NCBI RefSeq assembly: GCF_034190915.1
Contig: NW_026947500.1
Location: 20,148,501-20,212,500, forward strand
From: Cavia porcellus
Lineage: Eukaryota > Chordata > Mammalia > Rodentia > Caviidae
DNA length: 64,000 nucleotides
Direction of reading: 5' to 3'
The notes beneath the pieces were generated by a model, which saw nothing but the letters and a program-made list of their open reading frames with translations, made no database searches and was not told the origin of the DNA. Below are positions 50,651 through 63,351 of the stretch, in pieces; positions within the stretch are counted from its first letter, which is position 1; every line of letters begins with the position of its first letter. The position numbers were made by a program, and so were the translations under genes.

Positions 50651-51890
50651 AAAAGAAATCACAAAGAACCTGAAATGTGCTTCAGGCTGGAGCCTGCTGT
50701 GCCACTTCTGAGGGCACATGGAGGACCTGAGGCCAAAAGGCCCCAGCCAGGCTGGCCCTTACCTTGGATATTCTGCTGTAGCGTCAGCAAGGAGCTAGCA
50801 AGTCGAACCAGAACAGCACAGCCATCGCGTGGAGACTGCAAGAACACTTGCCAGGAGACCCTTCCCTACCCAGCCTGGCCCATGCTGCCTCTGCAGCCAT
50901 GGGAGAACTGTGTCATCTTTGCTGGCTGCAGCAAGCACCCTTGGCCTCAGTGGCCCTGCCCCGCAGTGCCACAGCACAGTGTGAATACAGACCCAGTTCT
51001 CCAGAGGGTTCTGGGATCCTGGACTCACCAACCTTTGGTCATGAAAATTAAAAATTAAATGATGGAATTTAAAAAGTACTCAGTTGTGAAAGTGACTCTT
51101 TTAGTCCAAGCACAATGAGAGATTTACACTAAGAATCACCTCAGGGCAATCACTCCATGGCCACCCCCACTGCGGCTGGTACAGCTGGATAGAGGCAGAC
51201 ATGTGGGGCTACCACATGTCTGGCTCCAGCAGGTTCTTTCCAGCCTTTTCCTTGGCTTTATCCTTCTCTCCCGCCTTCCTCTCTTCCTCCAGGGTCACCA
51301 CAGTCTCCACTACCTGGCTGATAGAAATGTGAACATATTCAGTGTTACACGGGAAAGGAAAAGGGGGTCGTGCCACAACATTTACCTATTCCCCTTCACA
51401 AACGGGAGTGGAACACAGGGTTCCTTCCTAGAACAGTGCATCCGTCAGCACTTATGCATTTCCCTGCTCTCCAGGAGTCCCTGGGTCCACCATCGGGCCC
51501 AGGGCTCATAGTACCAGATTCCCCAGAGCACAGATCTAGGGGACGCAAAGTCCCAGACCTGGATACAAGAAGCAGAGAGAGGGATTCAAAGTGCAGGAAG
51601 TAGGGATAACAGGTGAGCTTGCCTCAGAGCTGGGGCATGCAGGAAGGAGGGTACTCCACAAGGGGCCAGACACACACAGAAAGGCTGCTGCAATCAAGTC
51701 CCTGCTTAGGCAGCATGGTCTACAGCTGGAGGCCAAAGATCTGGCCTGAACTGTGGCTTCCCCAGGGCAGAGAGAGAGATAATGAAGGGGGGGGGGTTAA
51801 GGGCCGTGAACCCTATGCCACATAGACTAAAGAATGGGAGAGAGGTGAGAAGGCTCAGCATGCCTGTCTTCTGGGGTCTTGCTTTTAAAA
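50650..51890. other. Unassigned GC-richer spacer
   Basis: Overlapping frames of up to 127 codons on both strands, without domains, splice partners or repeats that I can name. Confidence 0.35.
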
Positions 51891-51894
51891 TGAA

Positions 51895-52016
51895 TGAATC
51901 TGAGCATGGTGGTTTATGTCTATACTCCCAGCTACTTGGGAGGCTGAGACAAGAGGATCCCTTGAGCCAAGCATTAGAGACCACCCTGTACTACACAGCC
52001 AGATCTTATCTCAATT
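51895..52016 (+). mobile_element. 7SL/Alu-B1-like SINE
   Basis: gagcatggtggtttatgtc, cccagctacttgggaggctgag, gaggatcccttgagcc; runs into a purine tract. Confidence 0.75.
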
Positions 52017-52140
52017 AGGAGGAGGAGGAGGGGGAGGGGAGAGGAGGGGAAGGAGGGGGAGGGAGAGGAACAGAAAGAGGAGAAGGAGGAGAAGAAAAAG
52101 ATGAAAGTGAGGGGGAATGAAGAGGGAGGAGAAGGGGAAG
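52017..52140 (+). repeat. Polypurine (GGA/GAA)n tract
   Basis: About 120 nt of almost uninterrupted G and A with G-runs of 3-5, grown from the tail of the adjacent SINE. Confidence 0.92.
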
Positions 52141-53979
52141 ACCCCACCAACTAATCTGAACTAAAAGGAATTGACGTATATTCTTGGTAAATATGAAGAA
52201 TCTCTAGCTTGATGAATGCACCGGGCACCATGCTGGCAGGGTTAAATTGCTGGCCACAGTGTTCTGTGATTATCTTCCCTCTCTAAAAACAAGATAAAAC
52301 CGCCTCCAGGTAGCTGACTCCCTCAAAGGATCTAAAGGCAATATACTGCCACCCTTAGAGATCAGACAGTTCTCCCAATCAGCACTGCTTGAAATGTCTT
52401 TGTTCTACTTCTCAAGGCCTTGCTCATTTTCACAGGCTTTTGCCTCAGATGTGCCCTGCACCTCCTGCCCCTCTTAAATTATTAAGGATCCAACAAATAC
52501 AGTCAGTCCAGGGAAGGCTTTGCCTTAGTGCTAAGACAGTTGGTGACTTTTCTGAACTCCCACAAACCACATTTGCAATTTGTTTTTATTTAATTCTTTT
52601 CTGTATGCTTGTCCATAAGATCTGGAGCTTGGCCAGCTCCCAATAGCAGCTGCTGCTCAGATTAAGATTAATATTACGAAAGATCAGTGATAACTTTCAA
52701 GTTAGAATCCAAACTTCTCTGCTGGGCTGGATCCTTTTCCAAGGTCCTCTGGACTGACCCAGAACCTGTCCCAAACCACTACCAATAGGTGTGGCATTTG
52801 CAGGCCTTCAGATGTGTCCTCAGCAGATTTGTAATTTCCCAGCTCACACACGCAGACCTGCTGAAGGTCCTCAAATCAGAGTAAGGGGAAGCATCCTAGA
52901 GCATCGTAGCCTGCTTCCCTCCCCCCAGTTCCCCACGGGATCTACTCCTGACCACAAGGCATCCCGCTAGACCCAGGGCTTCACAGTAGTTCTAGAGCCT
53001 GAAAACACCAAATGTCAGGGCAAAAAGCAGGTGGCCCGCATCAGAGGGACATTCTCACCATGCTTTTCTCCTCATTGCCAACTGCTTGGAGAAGGAGATG
53101 CAGGTACTCTGTGGAGACCACACAAGCGGGCGCCAGGGGAGTACAGCATACTGGAAATGCATGCAGCTCCAGGGAGGAACAGAGGATCTGGAATTACACC
53201 TAGCACCACATACTTAAGCAAGTAGGAAGAGGATGTCTCATGCGGTATTGTGAAATAGTTCTCAGATGTCTTGTGCAATGCAGCTATGTTTGGATAGTAC
53301 AACAATGTGAACCATCTCCAGGATCAGAACTGGAGAAGAACTGCGAGAAGTGGATGTTCAGCCCACCAATATTTTATGTAGGCCTCAGTCTGTGGCTTCC
53401 TTTTTATGGTGATCATTTGGTGAGTTAATAGAGTTTGTGCTCTATCCTAAGAGCTGCCTTTTCTCAAATGCACTCTGGCTGCAAGGGTGTCTGCTTTGAC
53501 CTCAGCTTGTGGCCTTCCTCTGACAGTTCAGACAAACTTCTTTTGTTTGACAGCACAGATCAAAAGCTGTGAAAAATCCCTCCAGTGGTGACAGTGTTCC
53601 ACACAAGAGCAGGTATCCAATGCACAAGCTTTTGCTACAGCAGCACTGAGCCTCAGTTCAAAGAAATAGAGGCACCAGTACCTGTGCTGGACACTGCCGG
53701 CATTTGAGGTATGAAGTGAGATGCACTGTTAGGACTCAGGGCCAGGCACTTCCTGCGTGAGTCCAAAGGAAGTATTGGGGTAATTTACAAATACCTGGAA
53801 TATTTCATCAGTATTCATTATGCCAAGGATATTCTTTGCTTAACCCGATTCTATCTGTTTTAAGTGATGCTGTATTTTCTAGGGGACTTGCATGTCCAAT
53901 ATAAAATAAATCACATCTCTGTAGTATTACATTGATGCTTTTTATTTTATTATTTATTTTATTTTGATACCTTGATAAG
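52140..53979. other. Unassigned spacer
   Basis: No gene or repeat recognised; short frames only. Confidence 0.35.
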
Positions 53980-55214
53980 TTGATGATTTTTAAAAATTTT
54001 ATTTAAAGAAAGATAAACAAAACAGAAAATAGGTAGAAATAATACATACTTTCAGAGAAAAAAATAAACAGAAATTACATATTGTCGTTTTACAAATAGT
54101 TGTTCAAGATACAAAAATGGAACATGTAAAGTGGGAATTCAAACAGTGAGACTGCAAACAGTTCTGTTCAACTGTCCAACAAAAACTTAGTAGCATGGTT
54201 GTCAATCCTATACATTTAAACATACATGCAGTTATCCATATCTTCATTTATGTTTAGAGTAAACAAATGAAAGCAGGTTAAAATCATTCTGAACAAAGAA
54301 TAATAGTATTGCTGGATTTCACATCATGACACTCGATGATCAGCACTGGGTCTTTTTAAAAAATTTAATTTAATTGTCTTTTTTAAAATTTTAATTTAAA
54401 GAAAGACAGAAAACAGGTAGAAATAATATGTAATTTCAAGGAAAAAAATAAACAGTAAGAAATCACAACTTGATGATTACATATTGTCATCTTACAAATA
54501 AAGTAGGGATTCAAACAGTGAGATTGCAACCAGTTCTGTTCAACTATCCAACAAAAACTTAGAAATATGGTTATCAATCGTATACACTTAAATATTCATG
54601 CAGTTATCCATATCTTCAATTATGTTGAGATTGAATAAACCCAAGCAGGCTAATATCACTCTAAACAAAGAATAATACTATTGTTGGGTTCCACATTATG
54701 ACACTCCAGGATCAGCACTGGGTATTTTAGTGTCTCTTTTTCTTTAAAGTATCTGTTCATTTCATCATGTGTCATAAGGTCAGTTCTCATAAACTGTTTA
54801 TAGATTCTACATATGCATGAGTCTTAACATGTATTTCTATCCTTTCTATATTAGAGGGAGAAACAAAACAAAGCAAGACAAAACAAAACATATTGCTATA
54901 AACACATGAAACAAACAAAAAAAAAACATGTAAGACCGTTGTACAAAGAGTTCTACCATGGTTCCTGTGTTGTCTCTTGTTATCTCCAATAGAATTGGCT
55001 ATATCATCAGACATAATATAATTGCATATATCAGTACACAACAGTATTAATAAAGTCACAACTTTGTATGTAGCATAGAACTTCAAAAACCGGCAATTAT
55101 CAAATCAGAATGTGTATCATAGAGTCATGTGATTTTCAGTGTAGTTGCCTATACTCTCAGACTTGATACTATCAATCATATCAGTTTTGAATAAAATCAT
55201 CTCTGCCTCATTTC

Positions 55215-56335
55215 TGTTATGCTCTTTTTTAGCCATCAGTTGTCTGCTTATCTTCTTCTTTCTGTTTTCTGCTCCATTCATTGAGGCCTCTCTGCCACTG
55301 TTCCTGGAATCCTAGTACTTATCTCTCTCTCTAGAATGCCCTGCAGTATTCTCTGTAGACTTTGATTGGTGGTTGTGAATTTCCCAAGTTCCTCTTTGTC
55401 TTGGAAGCATCTTGTTTCTCCATTAATTTCTAGAGACAGTTTATCAGTATATATCAATCTGGGATGGAGGTTATTTTCTTTCAGGGCTTGGACTATTTTG
55501 CTCCAGGCTCTTCTTGACTTGATGGTTTGTGTTGAGAAGTCTACTGTTATTCTGATGGGCTTTCCTTTATAGGTGATCTGTTTCTTGTCTCTAACAGCTT
55601 TTAATATTATGTTCTTATATTGAATTTCTGGGATCTTGATTATTATATGCCTGGGTATAGCTCTGTTTTGGTTGTATGTGGCTCGAGTTCTGTATGCCTC
55701 ATATATCAGAATATCTTTCCTTTTCCTATGTTTGGGAAATTTTCCTTAATTATTTCTGTGAATAACCTTTGTAGTTCCTTTGTTTGTACCCCAGCTTCTT
55801 AATTCACATTCTTTATTCTCAAGTTATAGATCCTCTTGTTGTCTTCTAGCCTTTGTATTGTTACTGCTTGTTTCCTTGTTATTTTTAAAAAGTTTTCCCT
55901 TTCATAATCCTACATCACAAAACTGTCCTCCAGTTTGGATAATCTATCCTTAGTTTCTTTCAAGCTGATTTGCCATCTTTCCATAGAGTTTTTAATTTCC
56001 TGATGATCTCTTTGAATCTGCTTCATATATTCTATATTTTTTATATTCTTCATCAAATGGTTCTCTCCTTTGAGTTCTTCCCTTCTTTCATCTGTGTCTT
56101 CTTGAGGGGTACTTAGCATCTCATTTATTAATCTTCTTATATCTTGCTTTACTTGGCTAAATATTTCCCTTCTGAACTTGTCTATGAGGTCCTGAAGATA
56201 TCTCTTTATTTCCACTGGTGCTGTGTCTGATATTGCATGTTTGCTGTTCTCATTCTCCTTTGTATTTACTTGCCCTGGGTCAATGTTCTCAAGGTTGGGA
56301 CCTGGGGACTTTTTGTTGTTTTTTCGTCTTCCCAT
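55215..56335 (-). pseudogene. L1 ORF1p remnant of copy 4
   Basis: The N-terminal 141 codons from 56335 are open, from an MGRRKNNKKSPGPN-like start into a coiled coil (KETKDRLSKLED). The frame then breaks near 55910, and the RNA-binding region continues in pieces (about 55880-55400). The C-terminal end is better preserved than in copy 3, reading ETRCFQDKEELGKFTTTN near 55390. Confidence 0.75.
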
Positions 56336-56474
56336 CTTTTTTGCTTCTTCCAGGAGTCCTCAATTTCTTTCTTTGTTGGTTACAATTTTTTGAAGCACAC
56401 TGGCTATATGACCCTTCCCACTGCTGTGTGCTAGTGAGTTGCAGACAGGGACAGTGTATGCTAGCCCCTTTCCT

Positions 56475-56639
56475 GCTGTGGCCTGCATTGTATTACTATA
56501 TGCTGCATTCCCTCTGGGTCAGTCAAGCTGCTGTGGCCTGCAATGTATTACTTTGCACTGCCTCCCCTCCGGGTCAGTCAAGCTGCTGTGGCCTGCACTG
56601 TATTACTTTGCACTGCCTCCCCTCTAGTTCAATCAAACT
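56475..56639 (-). repeat. 55-bp tandem triplication in the 5' UTR of copy 4
   Basis: Three consecutive units start with gctgtggcctgca at 56475, 56530 and 56585. Units 2 and 3 are nearly identical; unit 1 has diverged. Copies 1 and 3 have a single unit at the corresponding place. Confidence 0.88.
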
Positions 56640-57446
56640 TGAGGCTTCACTGGGTTAGTGTGGTTAGTGTGCACCACCACTGTTGGGATCTGATTTCAGA
56701 TAACCTATTGGGTCGCAGCCAGGTCATGTGACCCAGGCCTAGTTCACTCCACCAATCCCATTTGGGAAGGAAACAACTGACTGAAGTCACTGCTGCCACT
56801 TGTACTTGCCAGTCCTGCCCAGTCCCAGAATGTCATCCGCCGGAGCCCCCCTTTCTATGGAATGACTCCATTCTCATCACTCATCACAGGTCAATGTAGG
56901 CACCCTGCCAACTCAGCTCTCCATTTGGCTCACCAACCCCCGAACTCAATGTAATGGTGCCTCCAGTGAGTCGAAGTGGGAGGAGCTTGGATGGCTTGGC
57001 AAGTCACGGCGGGACCTCGGCAAGTTGTGGTGGGACCACGGATGGTCGGCAAGTCACCCACTGTGGCGGGAACACTGAACCTTTAGCTGTTCCAATAATA
57101 GCACCGGGACTGTTTGGTTGGTTCTTCTCACCTTAATTTCTTCTTGGGATGAGAGAATTCATCTCCCTCTGGGGCTCCCCATTCTGTATTATGTTGAATT
57201 CTAAGTTGACTATCTCAGGGAGCCTCTGTAGCCAGTTTTTATCTATCTGCTGCCATTTTCATTCCTCCCCCAAATTGATGCTTTTTAAAAAGTAAGATCT
57301 ACCTAAGAACAATTGAGGAATTGCTAATGAGGGAAATGACAAACCTGGGTCCCATGCATTGTCGCTGTTAAAAGTGAGTGACAATGGTGATGAAGGCATA
57401 GGAATGATCTCCTGATATGTGCACATATAGTAGAGCTGGTGTGATT

Positions 57447-57528
57447 TGGGGGGGAGTACTGGGGCTTGAACTCATGACCTCATGCTTGCCAGGCAGACGC
57501 TTATGCCACTGAGCTAAATCCCTAGCCC
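57447..57528 (-). mobile_element. ID-type SINE with perfect 14-bp duplication
   Basis: Minus-orientation ID body between two exact copies of GAGCTGGTGTGATT (57433-57446 and 57529-57542). The A-tail is reduced to a short G-rich stretch. Confidence 0.9.
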
Positions 57529-57542
57529 GAGCTGGTGTGATT

Positions 57543-57780
57543 ATTGCTGTAGTTTCCTATCACTCTTACACCTTATTCACCACGTTTGGCACCACACATC
57601 TCATAGCTCTTCCTCAAAATCAAAATGACCATGAAAGGGAAACATTTGAATCAATTCAGGACACTGAGTCTACCATGACAATGCAACTTAAGACACAAAA
57701 GAAGACTTCCAGAACTGCTTCAGAAACCAGAGTGATAGGATGAGTTTGTTCAAACTAAGGGGAAGTGTTATAAGGGTAAT
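57543..57780. other. Unassigned spacer
   Basis: No feature recognised. Confidence 0.3.
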
Positions 57781-58773
57781 TAATGATTAAATATCTTTAG
57801 TGTAAGAAATTTTTAAAATTTAACTATAGACTGTGTGTTCCAATCACATACTGTATGCTCAGACTCTTGTGCTTAATGGAAGAGGGAGGACACAAATGCT
57901 ATTCTCGATACAGGTTGAAACTCTGTTCAACTGAGCTACAGACATTAAGTGAATCAGTCCAGTGACAACTTATGGTACACAGTATTCAGCAGTATACAGA
58001 GTTTACACTGCACTCTTCAGTGATTTCTTTAAAAAAATTAAGAGTATCTTGTACAAATTTACAGCAGTGTAAAACACTATGTAGTGTGTTAATTACCTTA
58101 GCAATATACATCTAAACTATATTTAATAGGCATAATGCATAACTGAATCAGTGTACTGACAGCTGGGTGAGACACTGTATTTGGCAATGTGCTGTGCATG
58201 AAATACTTTCTCTAGTGAAATATGTAGAAATTCTGTGTGAGTTTATATAATATAACTGTGCAAAATCTTGGGTTCTGTGCAATGTGGTGTACAAACTACT
58301 TCTGTAAGTATGTATGTTGTCACTGTATTTCACAGAGTTAGAAATAATTATATGAATCACTCCAGGTAACGAGAACCCTGCAAAGCATTCTTGGAATGTG
58401 TCAACTACTTTCTTTGGCAGATCATGTTAAAAGTTACGATGTTAACAGCACGTTAAAAGTGTGATAAAGTGACATAGATGCATGAGTGAATGATATTATC
58501 ATGCTGACTATGAAACCTGTGTTTTGCAGTATAGTACTGTACATGCATTTGTTTCTTCTGTGACAGATAAAGAATTTCTGTTTAACAGAGGTAGACATGT
58601 AAATCATTCAGCCTATGGCTATCTGGGAAAAAGTGTCATTAATTAGCAGTTTATGGTGAAAGAACAGATTTTTCTAGAGACAAATTTTGAAATTCATTGT
58701 TTAACAGATCTAATGGAACGAATGATTTAGCAAAATATTTTCTCTGTAAGAGACCATGCTTGGCACTGTCTGA

Positions 58774-58821
<48 letters not shown>

Positions 58822-58910
58822 TGTAGCTTATACTACTTTCCTAGTGACATATGTTGACATTGCTAAGGTCATAGAGGATGAAACTTTAACAGTCCCACAT
58901 GCATGATGGA
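57780..58910. repeat. AT-rich region with apparent degenerate ~200-bp self-similarity
   Basis: The anchor gaatca(g/c)t(cc/gt) occurs at about 57953, 58145 and 58355, with a weaker version near 58598 (spacings about 190-245). It is followed each time by phrases of the type gtatt...gca(g/a)t, and tgtgtgagtt. It looks like an old decayed tandem array, but the similarity is weak by eye. Confidence 0.35.
58777..58824 (+). repeat. (TG)n microsatellite
   Basis: About 23 TG units with one TA interruption. Confidence 0.95.
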
Positions 58911-59860
58911 TGCAGACAGTGATATACACGTACCTACATTTTATTTCCACTCTGCAATCTCTGGCTGGTGTATCCCATGAGCTAGTCCTTATCAGAAGTT
59001 AGAGGCCCAGAGCCTATGTGGATCATGTATTTATCATACGTGAAGTGCAGGTTTCCAACCCTAGTACCAAAAAGAAGAAAAACAACACAGTTTGCAGCAT
59101 TGCTATGCTACTTATCTCATTATCAAAAAATAAAAAGGAGTTCCTCTTATGTGATAATAGTTTGAACATGAGTAGCCTCTGAATTTGCATGGTCATATTC
59201 TCAGTGGTAAACTAATGAAAGATTAGCATAACCTATATATGCAGGATGAATAGGAACTCAGACCTCTCAGAAACGCAGAGTTGGTTCTTAAGTAAGAAAA
59301 AATTCACACGCATCTAAGTGCTGACCAGAGGCAAGGAGGTGAACTTGCACTGAATAGATGAGGAGAAAAGCCAGGATGTATTTAATGCTCTAGAATCAAC
59401 TGCTGATCAAAGACTTCATATGTATATAACAATTTGCTACTAAAGTCATTGAAAGTTAATAATTACCCTTCCATAATTCCCTTTCTTCCACTATTTTACA
59501 CTGGTGAAAATCAGATTTACATTTAGTTTACAGGTAACTACAGGTGTTCATCAACAAGACTGACAGAAGAATGTCATCCGGAGAGCCAAACATTGGCATG
59601 TGGCCTTACAGTACTGGCAATGGGACTGGGGAAAGTTTGGTAGCCATGTGGAAGTCCAGGGTAACACTGGATGTAGAAACTTTGGATTTATGGGGAAAAG
59701 ATGTCTGTGCAAATTTATGATGATTTTGGGCATCCAAGGAATAGAGCGTAGTAAGTACTGTGCTTCTTAAGATGACTTCCTGACTACAAACATTTCCCTT
59801 CTCTGATACCTGGGTGCAGGTATGCCTTAACATCTCAAATAGTGAACCCTCGGATCAAAG
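58910..59860. other. Unassigned spacer
   Basis: Near 59045-59075 a phrase (caaccctagtaccaaaaag) resembles an ID SINE end. Otherwise no feature. Confidence 0.3.
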
Positions 59861-61447
59861 CTTTAGCTATCAGATGCTTTCTATTACTCAGTCTGTGAGC
59901 CTTAGATGCCCTCAGTGCCAGTTGGTGAACCCAAAGCGATCACAACAAATGGAAACCACTCAGTATCGTGGGAACATTAGGAAGTAGATTTTACAAAAAT
60001 GGGGACGCCTGGACTTCAAGGGTATAAGTATTTACTAGTAATGATTGATACTTTCACTGGATGGGTCAAAGTCTTTTCCACTAAATCTGAATCAGCTCAG
60101 ATTGTTGTAACCTAGTTTTAACCATTGTGCCTCATTTTCTGTTCTGTATGCATCTTATTTGTCTCCCCCTCTCCTTTCCCCTTCCTATTTATCTAGGTTA
60201 AGTTTCAATTTCCTGAAAGGCCATAAAAGCCTTAGGTTTCAGTTTCTGGTAACCCCCTCCCCTACCCCTCATCTGGCTATCTGTAATAAAATGTGCTGTT
60301 CTTTAAGAAATGCTCTCCTCTGTAAAAACTGTAAAATCTTACCTAATTGATATGTTAACCATTGTTGCCCTCTACAAATCACAGATGTTTACCCAATCTA
60401 AACTTGCTTGTATGCAGGGAGAGTTGCTTGTTAGCCCAACCCTTATCTGAACTTTGTTCTTCCCAATGTAATCACCTCCTTCCTGTCCTATAGTGTGCCC
60501 CAGCCCTCCTCCTTGCATTGTGAGACCAGCAGCTGTTTGTGGTTTTTACAAGATAAAAGCCCTGACTTTTAGCTGTCAGGCGTGCAGTCTCCAAATTGGC
60601 TCCCGAGGATTGCATCACCAAGCTTGGCCTAAAATAAAGCCTTTGCTCCCCAAATTTTAACTTCTTGCTTCCTTGGGTTTTATTCTGGGGTCCGAGCTAT
60701 CACAAGATGGTAGTCAAAAAGCTTTTATATGAAGTTGTCTCACGATTTGGCCTCCCTTTATCCATGGGGTCCGACAACAGCCCAGCTTTTATAACCCAGA
60801 TAACTCAAAAACTAACCCAAGCTTTGCAGATTGATTGGAAAATCCATTGTGCTTACTGGCCTCAAAGTTCAGGACAAGTTAAAAGGATAAACCAGATCCT
60901 AAAAATGGTAATAACTAAGATGGCATTGGAAACTGGCGAGAACTGAGTGAATCTCCTTCCTTTTGCCCTCTTGCATGCACAATGTACCCCCTATGTTGCA
61001 GGTGTTTCCCCTTTTGAAGTTCTATATGAGGGAGTTCCTCCTCTTATTCCTAAGATTTCTGAGAAAAAATTAGGTGATCTGGCTAATCAAGATCTCATTA
61101 AGTTGCTCCAGACCCTCCAGCCAGTACTAACTTTTATCCATCGATTATTATGGCAACAACATCCTCCACCTGCAGTCCACTCTGAAGAATGCCCTGCAGT
61201 GGAACCTGGGACACTAGTCCTCATCAAGAGACATCACTGTAAATCCCTCAAACCATGGTGGGAAGGCCTCTGCACCGTGGTCCTCAGCACTCTGACCGCC
61301 GTCAAAGTCACGGGAAAGCCTGCCTGGATTCATCATTCCCACTTCAAGCCAGTTCCAGCCTCCAACAACAATCAACTTACAGATAAGTGGACTGTTGCTC
61401 CCTCCAAGGATCCTTTAAAACTTAAAATTGCCAAATGTAACCGATAA
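59860..61447 (+). pseudogene. Class I ERV integrase, interrupted
   Basis: Remains of the 3' end of a gammaretrovirus-like pol gene, which codes for the enzyme that joins proviral DNA to the host genome. About 59880-60105 covers the zinc-binding end and the start of the catalytic core. The core resumes after the inserted LTR at 60705 and runs to a stop at 60946. The C-terminal domain is open from 60947 to 61447. A stop near 59989 and the LTR make it non-functional. Gag, protease and reverse transcriptase are absent, so the element is 5'-truncated. Confidence 0.85.
60106..60704 (+). mobile_element. Solo LTR inserted in the ERV integrase
   Basis: 599 bp beginning TGTAACC and ending ATCACA. It has a TATA-like GATAAAAG box (about 60551), a polyadenylation signal AATAAAG (about 60634) and a T/G-rich U5. 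The flanks agattgt and agatggt are similar, as expected for a mutated duplication, and excising the element makes the integrase reading frame contiguous. Confidence 0.8.
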
Positions 61448-61459
61448 TCTTGTTCTTAT

Positions 61460-63250
61460 GTATTCTTCCTTATAGAGACCCAAGGAGATGCCTCATAACC
61501 CACTGTTTGGAACTTGGAAAATTACTATTTCACTGGTAAATAATTGGTAGCCAATGCTACTGTCCATGAGATAATTAAGATAGATTTATGTGTCCTATTA
61601 GATAATATCCCAGCAAAAATTAGACCAAAGAGAATGTTATTGGGTCAACATTCCATGTTGCTAATGAAACCACCCAGACCTTGCAGGGACTTATGTAGTC
61701 AAAAGGAATTACAGTTCACTGGCAGGTATCTTTGCCCCCAAAAGCAACAGTCAGCCTCTGATCACACTGATCACACTATTAGGTGTTCACAGTCTGTAGA
61801 GACAAAATATTTTTGTAGACATTGGGGTTGTGAGTCTATATCTCTTTGGCAGGGAAATAAAGGGGATTGTTACTTTTTCTTCACTCGGGAGACCTCATCT
61901 TCCTGCACCCTCAACCAATGTAATCTTATGACTTTCAGACCTAAAATCCCAACTGACCCTGTTTGAAAAGCAGGATTACATTATGGTATTAGGTTGTGAG
62001 TCTCTAGATATGACCAGAAAGCACCTTTACCATTCAGTTCATTCCTGGGCCTGTTCGGACAGCCCCCATCAGGCCCACAGGCCCTCAAGCTCCCCAGCCA
62101 CCTCAATCTCCTCCTGTTACTCATCTTCTGCCCTCCTCCACTAGACTTCCTGCTCCTAAGACCTTTTTGCCCTCTGCCATTTCTGCGCCATCCCTAGACC
62201 CCTTCTTGCCTCTAGACATTGCTTACCAGTTTCTTAAACTTAGTGCCCCAAACTTCACTGCTGACTGCTGGCTATGCCTTCCATCTCGACCTCCCTTCTA
62301 TATGGGCACCCCTGTGACTATTATGGCAAATCAACTTTTAAATTCCTCTGCAGACGACACCACTTGTTGGTGGGGTGCTAGGCCCCTGCTCACACTGGAC
62401 AATGTACAGGGTGCTCCAGGAACCTGGGTTTACTCTGCCCCCTACTCCTTGCACACTTCCCCTTATGCTGCACTCTGTAATCCTACCTCTTCAGTTGTGA
62501 TTCATAATTTTTCCTATCCTGCTAATCAGCACCTTGTTGCTCCCAACGGAGCCTGGTTTGCCTGTACTTCTGGTATAACTCCATGTTCTATGCCTCCCCT
62601 GTTCACCCAGTGCCCTAAGCTTTGCATATGGGTCCATATCTTTCCCCAAGTGTATTGGTACTCTAAAGATAATGATAGGAGTCATTTGTTCCCTAGCTTT
62701 GACTTAAAGAGTCTGACCAAATAAAAAAAAAAATCCTGTACTTTTACCTGTATTACTAAAATTTGAGATAACAAGGTCAATAGTTTAAGAGTGTCCAGCC
62801 TAATAGTTAAAAGACCAAAATTATAGACACTAAAGTATACTCATTAACCAGGATCTAACAGCCCTCAGTGACTCTGTCTCCAAATTAGACGATTCTTTAA
62901 GTTCACTGGCTGAGATAGTTTTACAAAACCAGCAGGGTCTAGATCTCCTGCTCCTAAAGAAAGGAGGCCTCTGTCTGGCATTAAAAAAAATTTGTTTTTA
63001 TGCCAATCATTCTGGGGTTATCAGACAAATATGGCCAGCCTTAAAAGGCAGCTACAGGAATGAGAACAGGCCAGAGAAGCTAAACAGAACTGGTTTAAAT
63101 GATGGTTTTCTCTATCTCCCTGGTTGACAACGTTAATCCCAGCAGCCTCTGGACCTCTGTTAATCTTACTTACTTATTTAACAATTGGACCTTGCATTAT
63201 AAACAAATTAGTAAATTATGTCAAAGACCGGCTTCAAACAATAAAACTCA
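61460..63250 (+). pseudogene. Class I ERV envelope remnant
   Basis: A decayed gammaretrovirus-like env. The surface-subunit part has an open stretch at 62167-62724 with the CWLC (CXXC) motif near 62270 and several cysteines and N-glycosylation sites. The upstream half (61544-61966) is in another frame, and stops separate the parts. The transmembrane part (about 62880-63240) retains the conserved domain before a CX6C motif near 62970 and a hydrophobic segment near 63130-63200, in broken frames. No intact envelope can be made. Confidence 0.85.
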
Positions 63251-63351
63251 TGATTTTAATTAAGGACACAAGTTTATAAACAAATACCACTGTTTGAAAA
63301 TTCCATGAGCCAATGATTTGATTTGACTCACTGACAAAAATCAGTAGGGAA

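Larger units (their letters stand above)
53997..57274 (-). mobile_element. Near full-length ORF2-less L1 (HAL1-like), copy 4
   Basis: Same 5' UTR-ORF1-3' UTR order as copies 1 and 3, with no ORF2. Outer flanks TTGATGATTTTTAAAAA (53980-53996) and TTGATGCTTTTTAAAAA (57275-57291) form a 17-bp duplication with one mismatch. Peculiarities are a 55-bp triplication in the 5' UTR (56475-56639) and a duplicated 3' terminus (about 53997-54352 and 54353-54735). Confidence 0.8.

Noticed and set aside
50675..51058. 127-codon plus frame with an overlapping minus frame
   Set aside because: Frames open on both strands in GC-rich DNA; no recognisable domain.
51916..52104. Arg/Lys/Gly-rich 62-codon frame
   Set aside because: Produced by the polypurine tract; low complexity only.
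58697..58906. 69-codon frame with a Cys-Val run
   Set aside because: Created by the (TG)n microsatellite.
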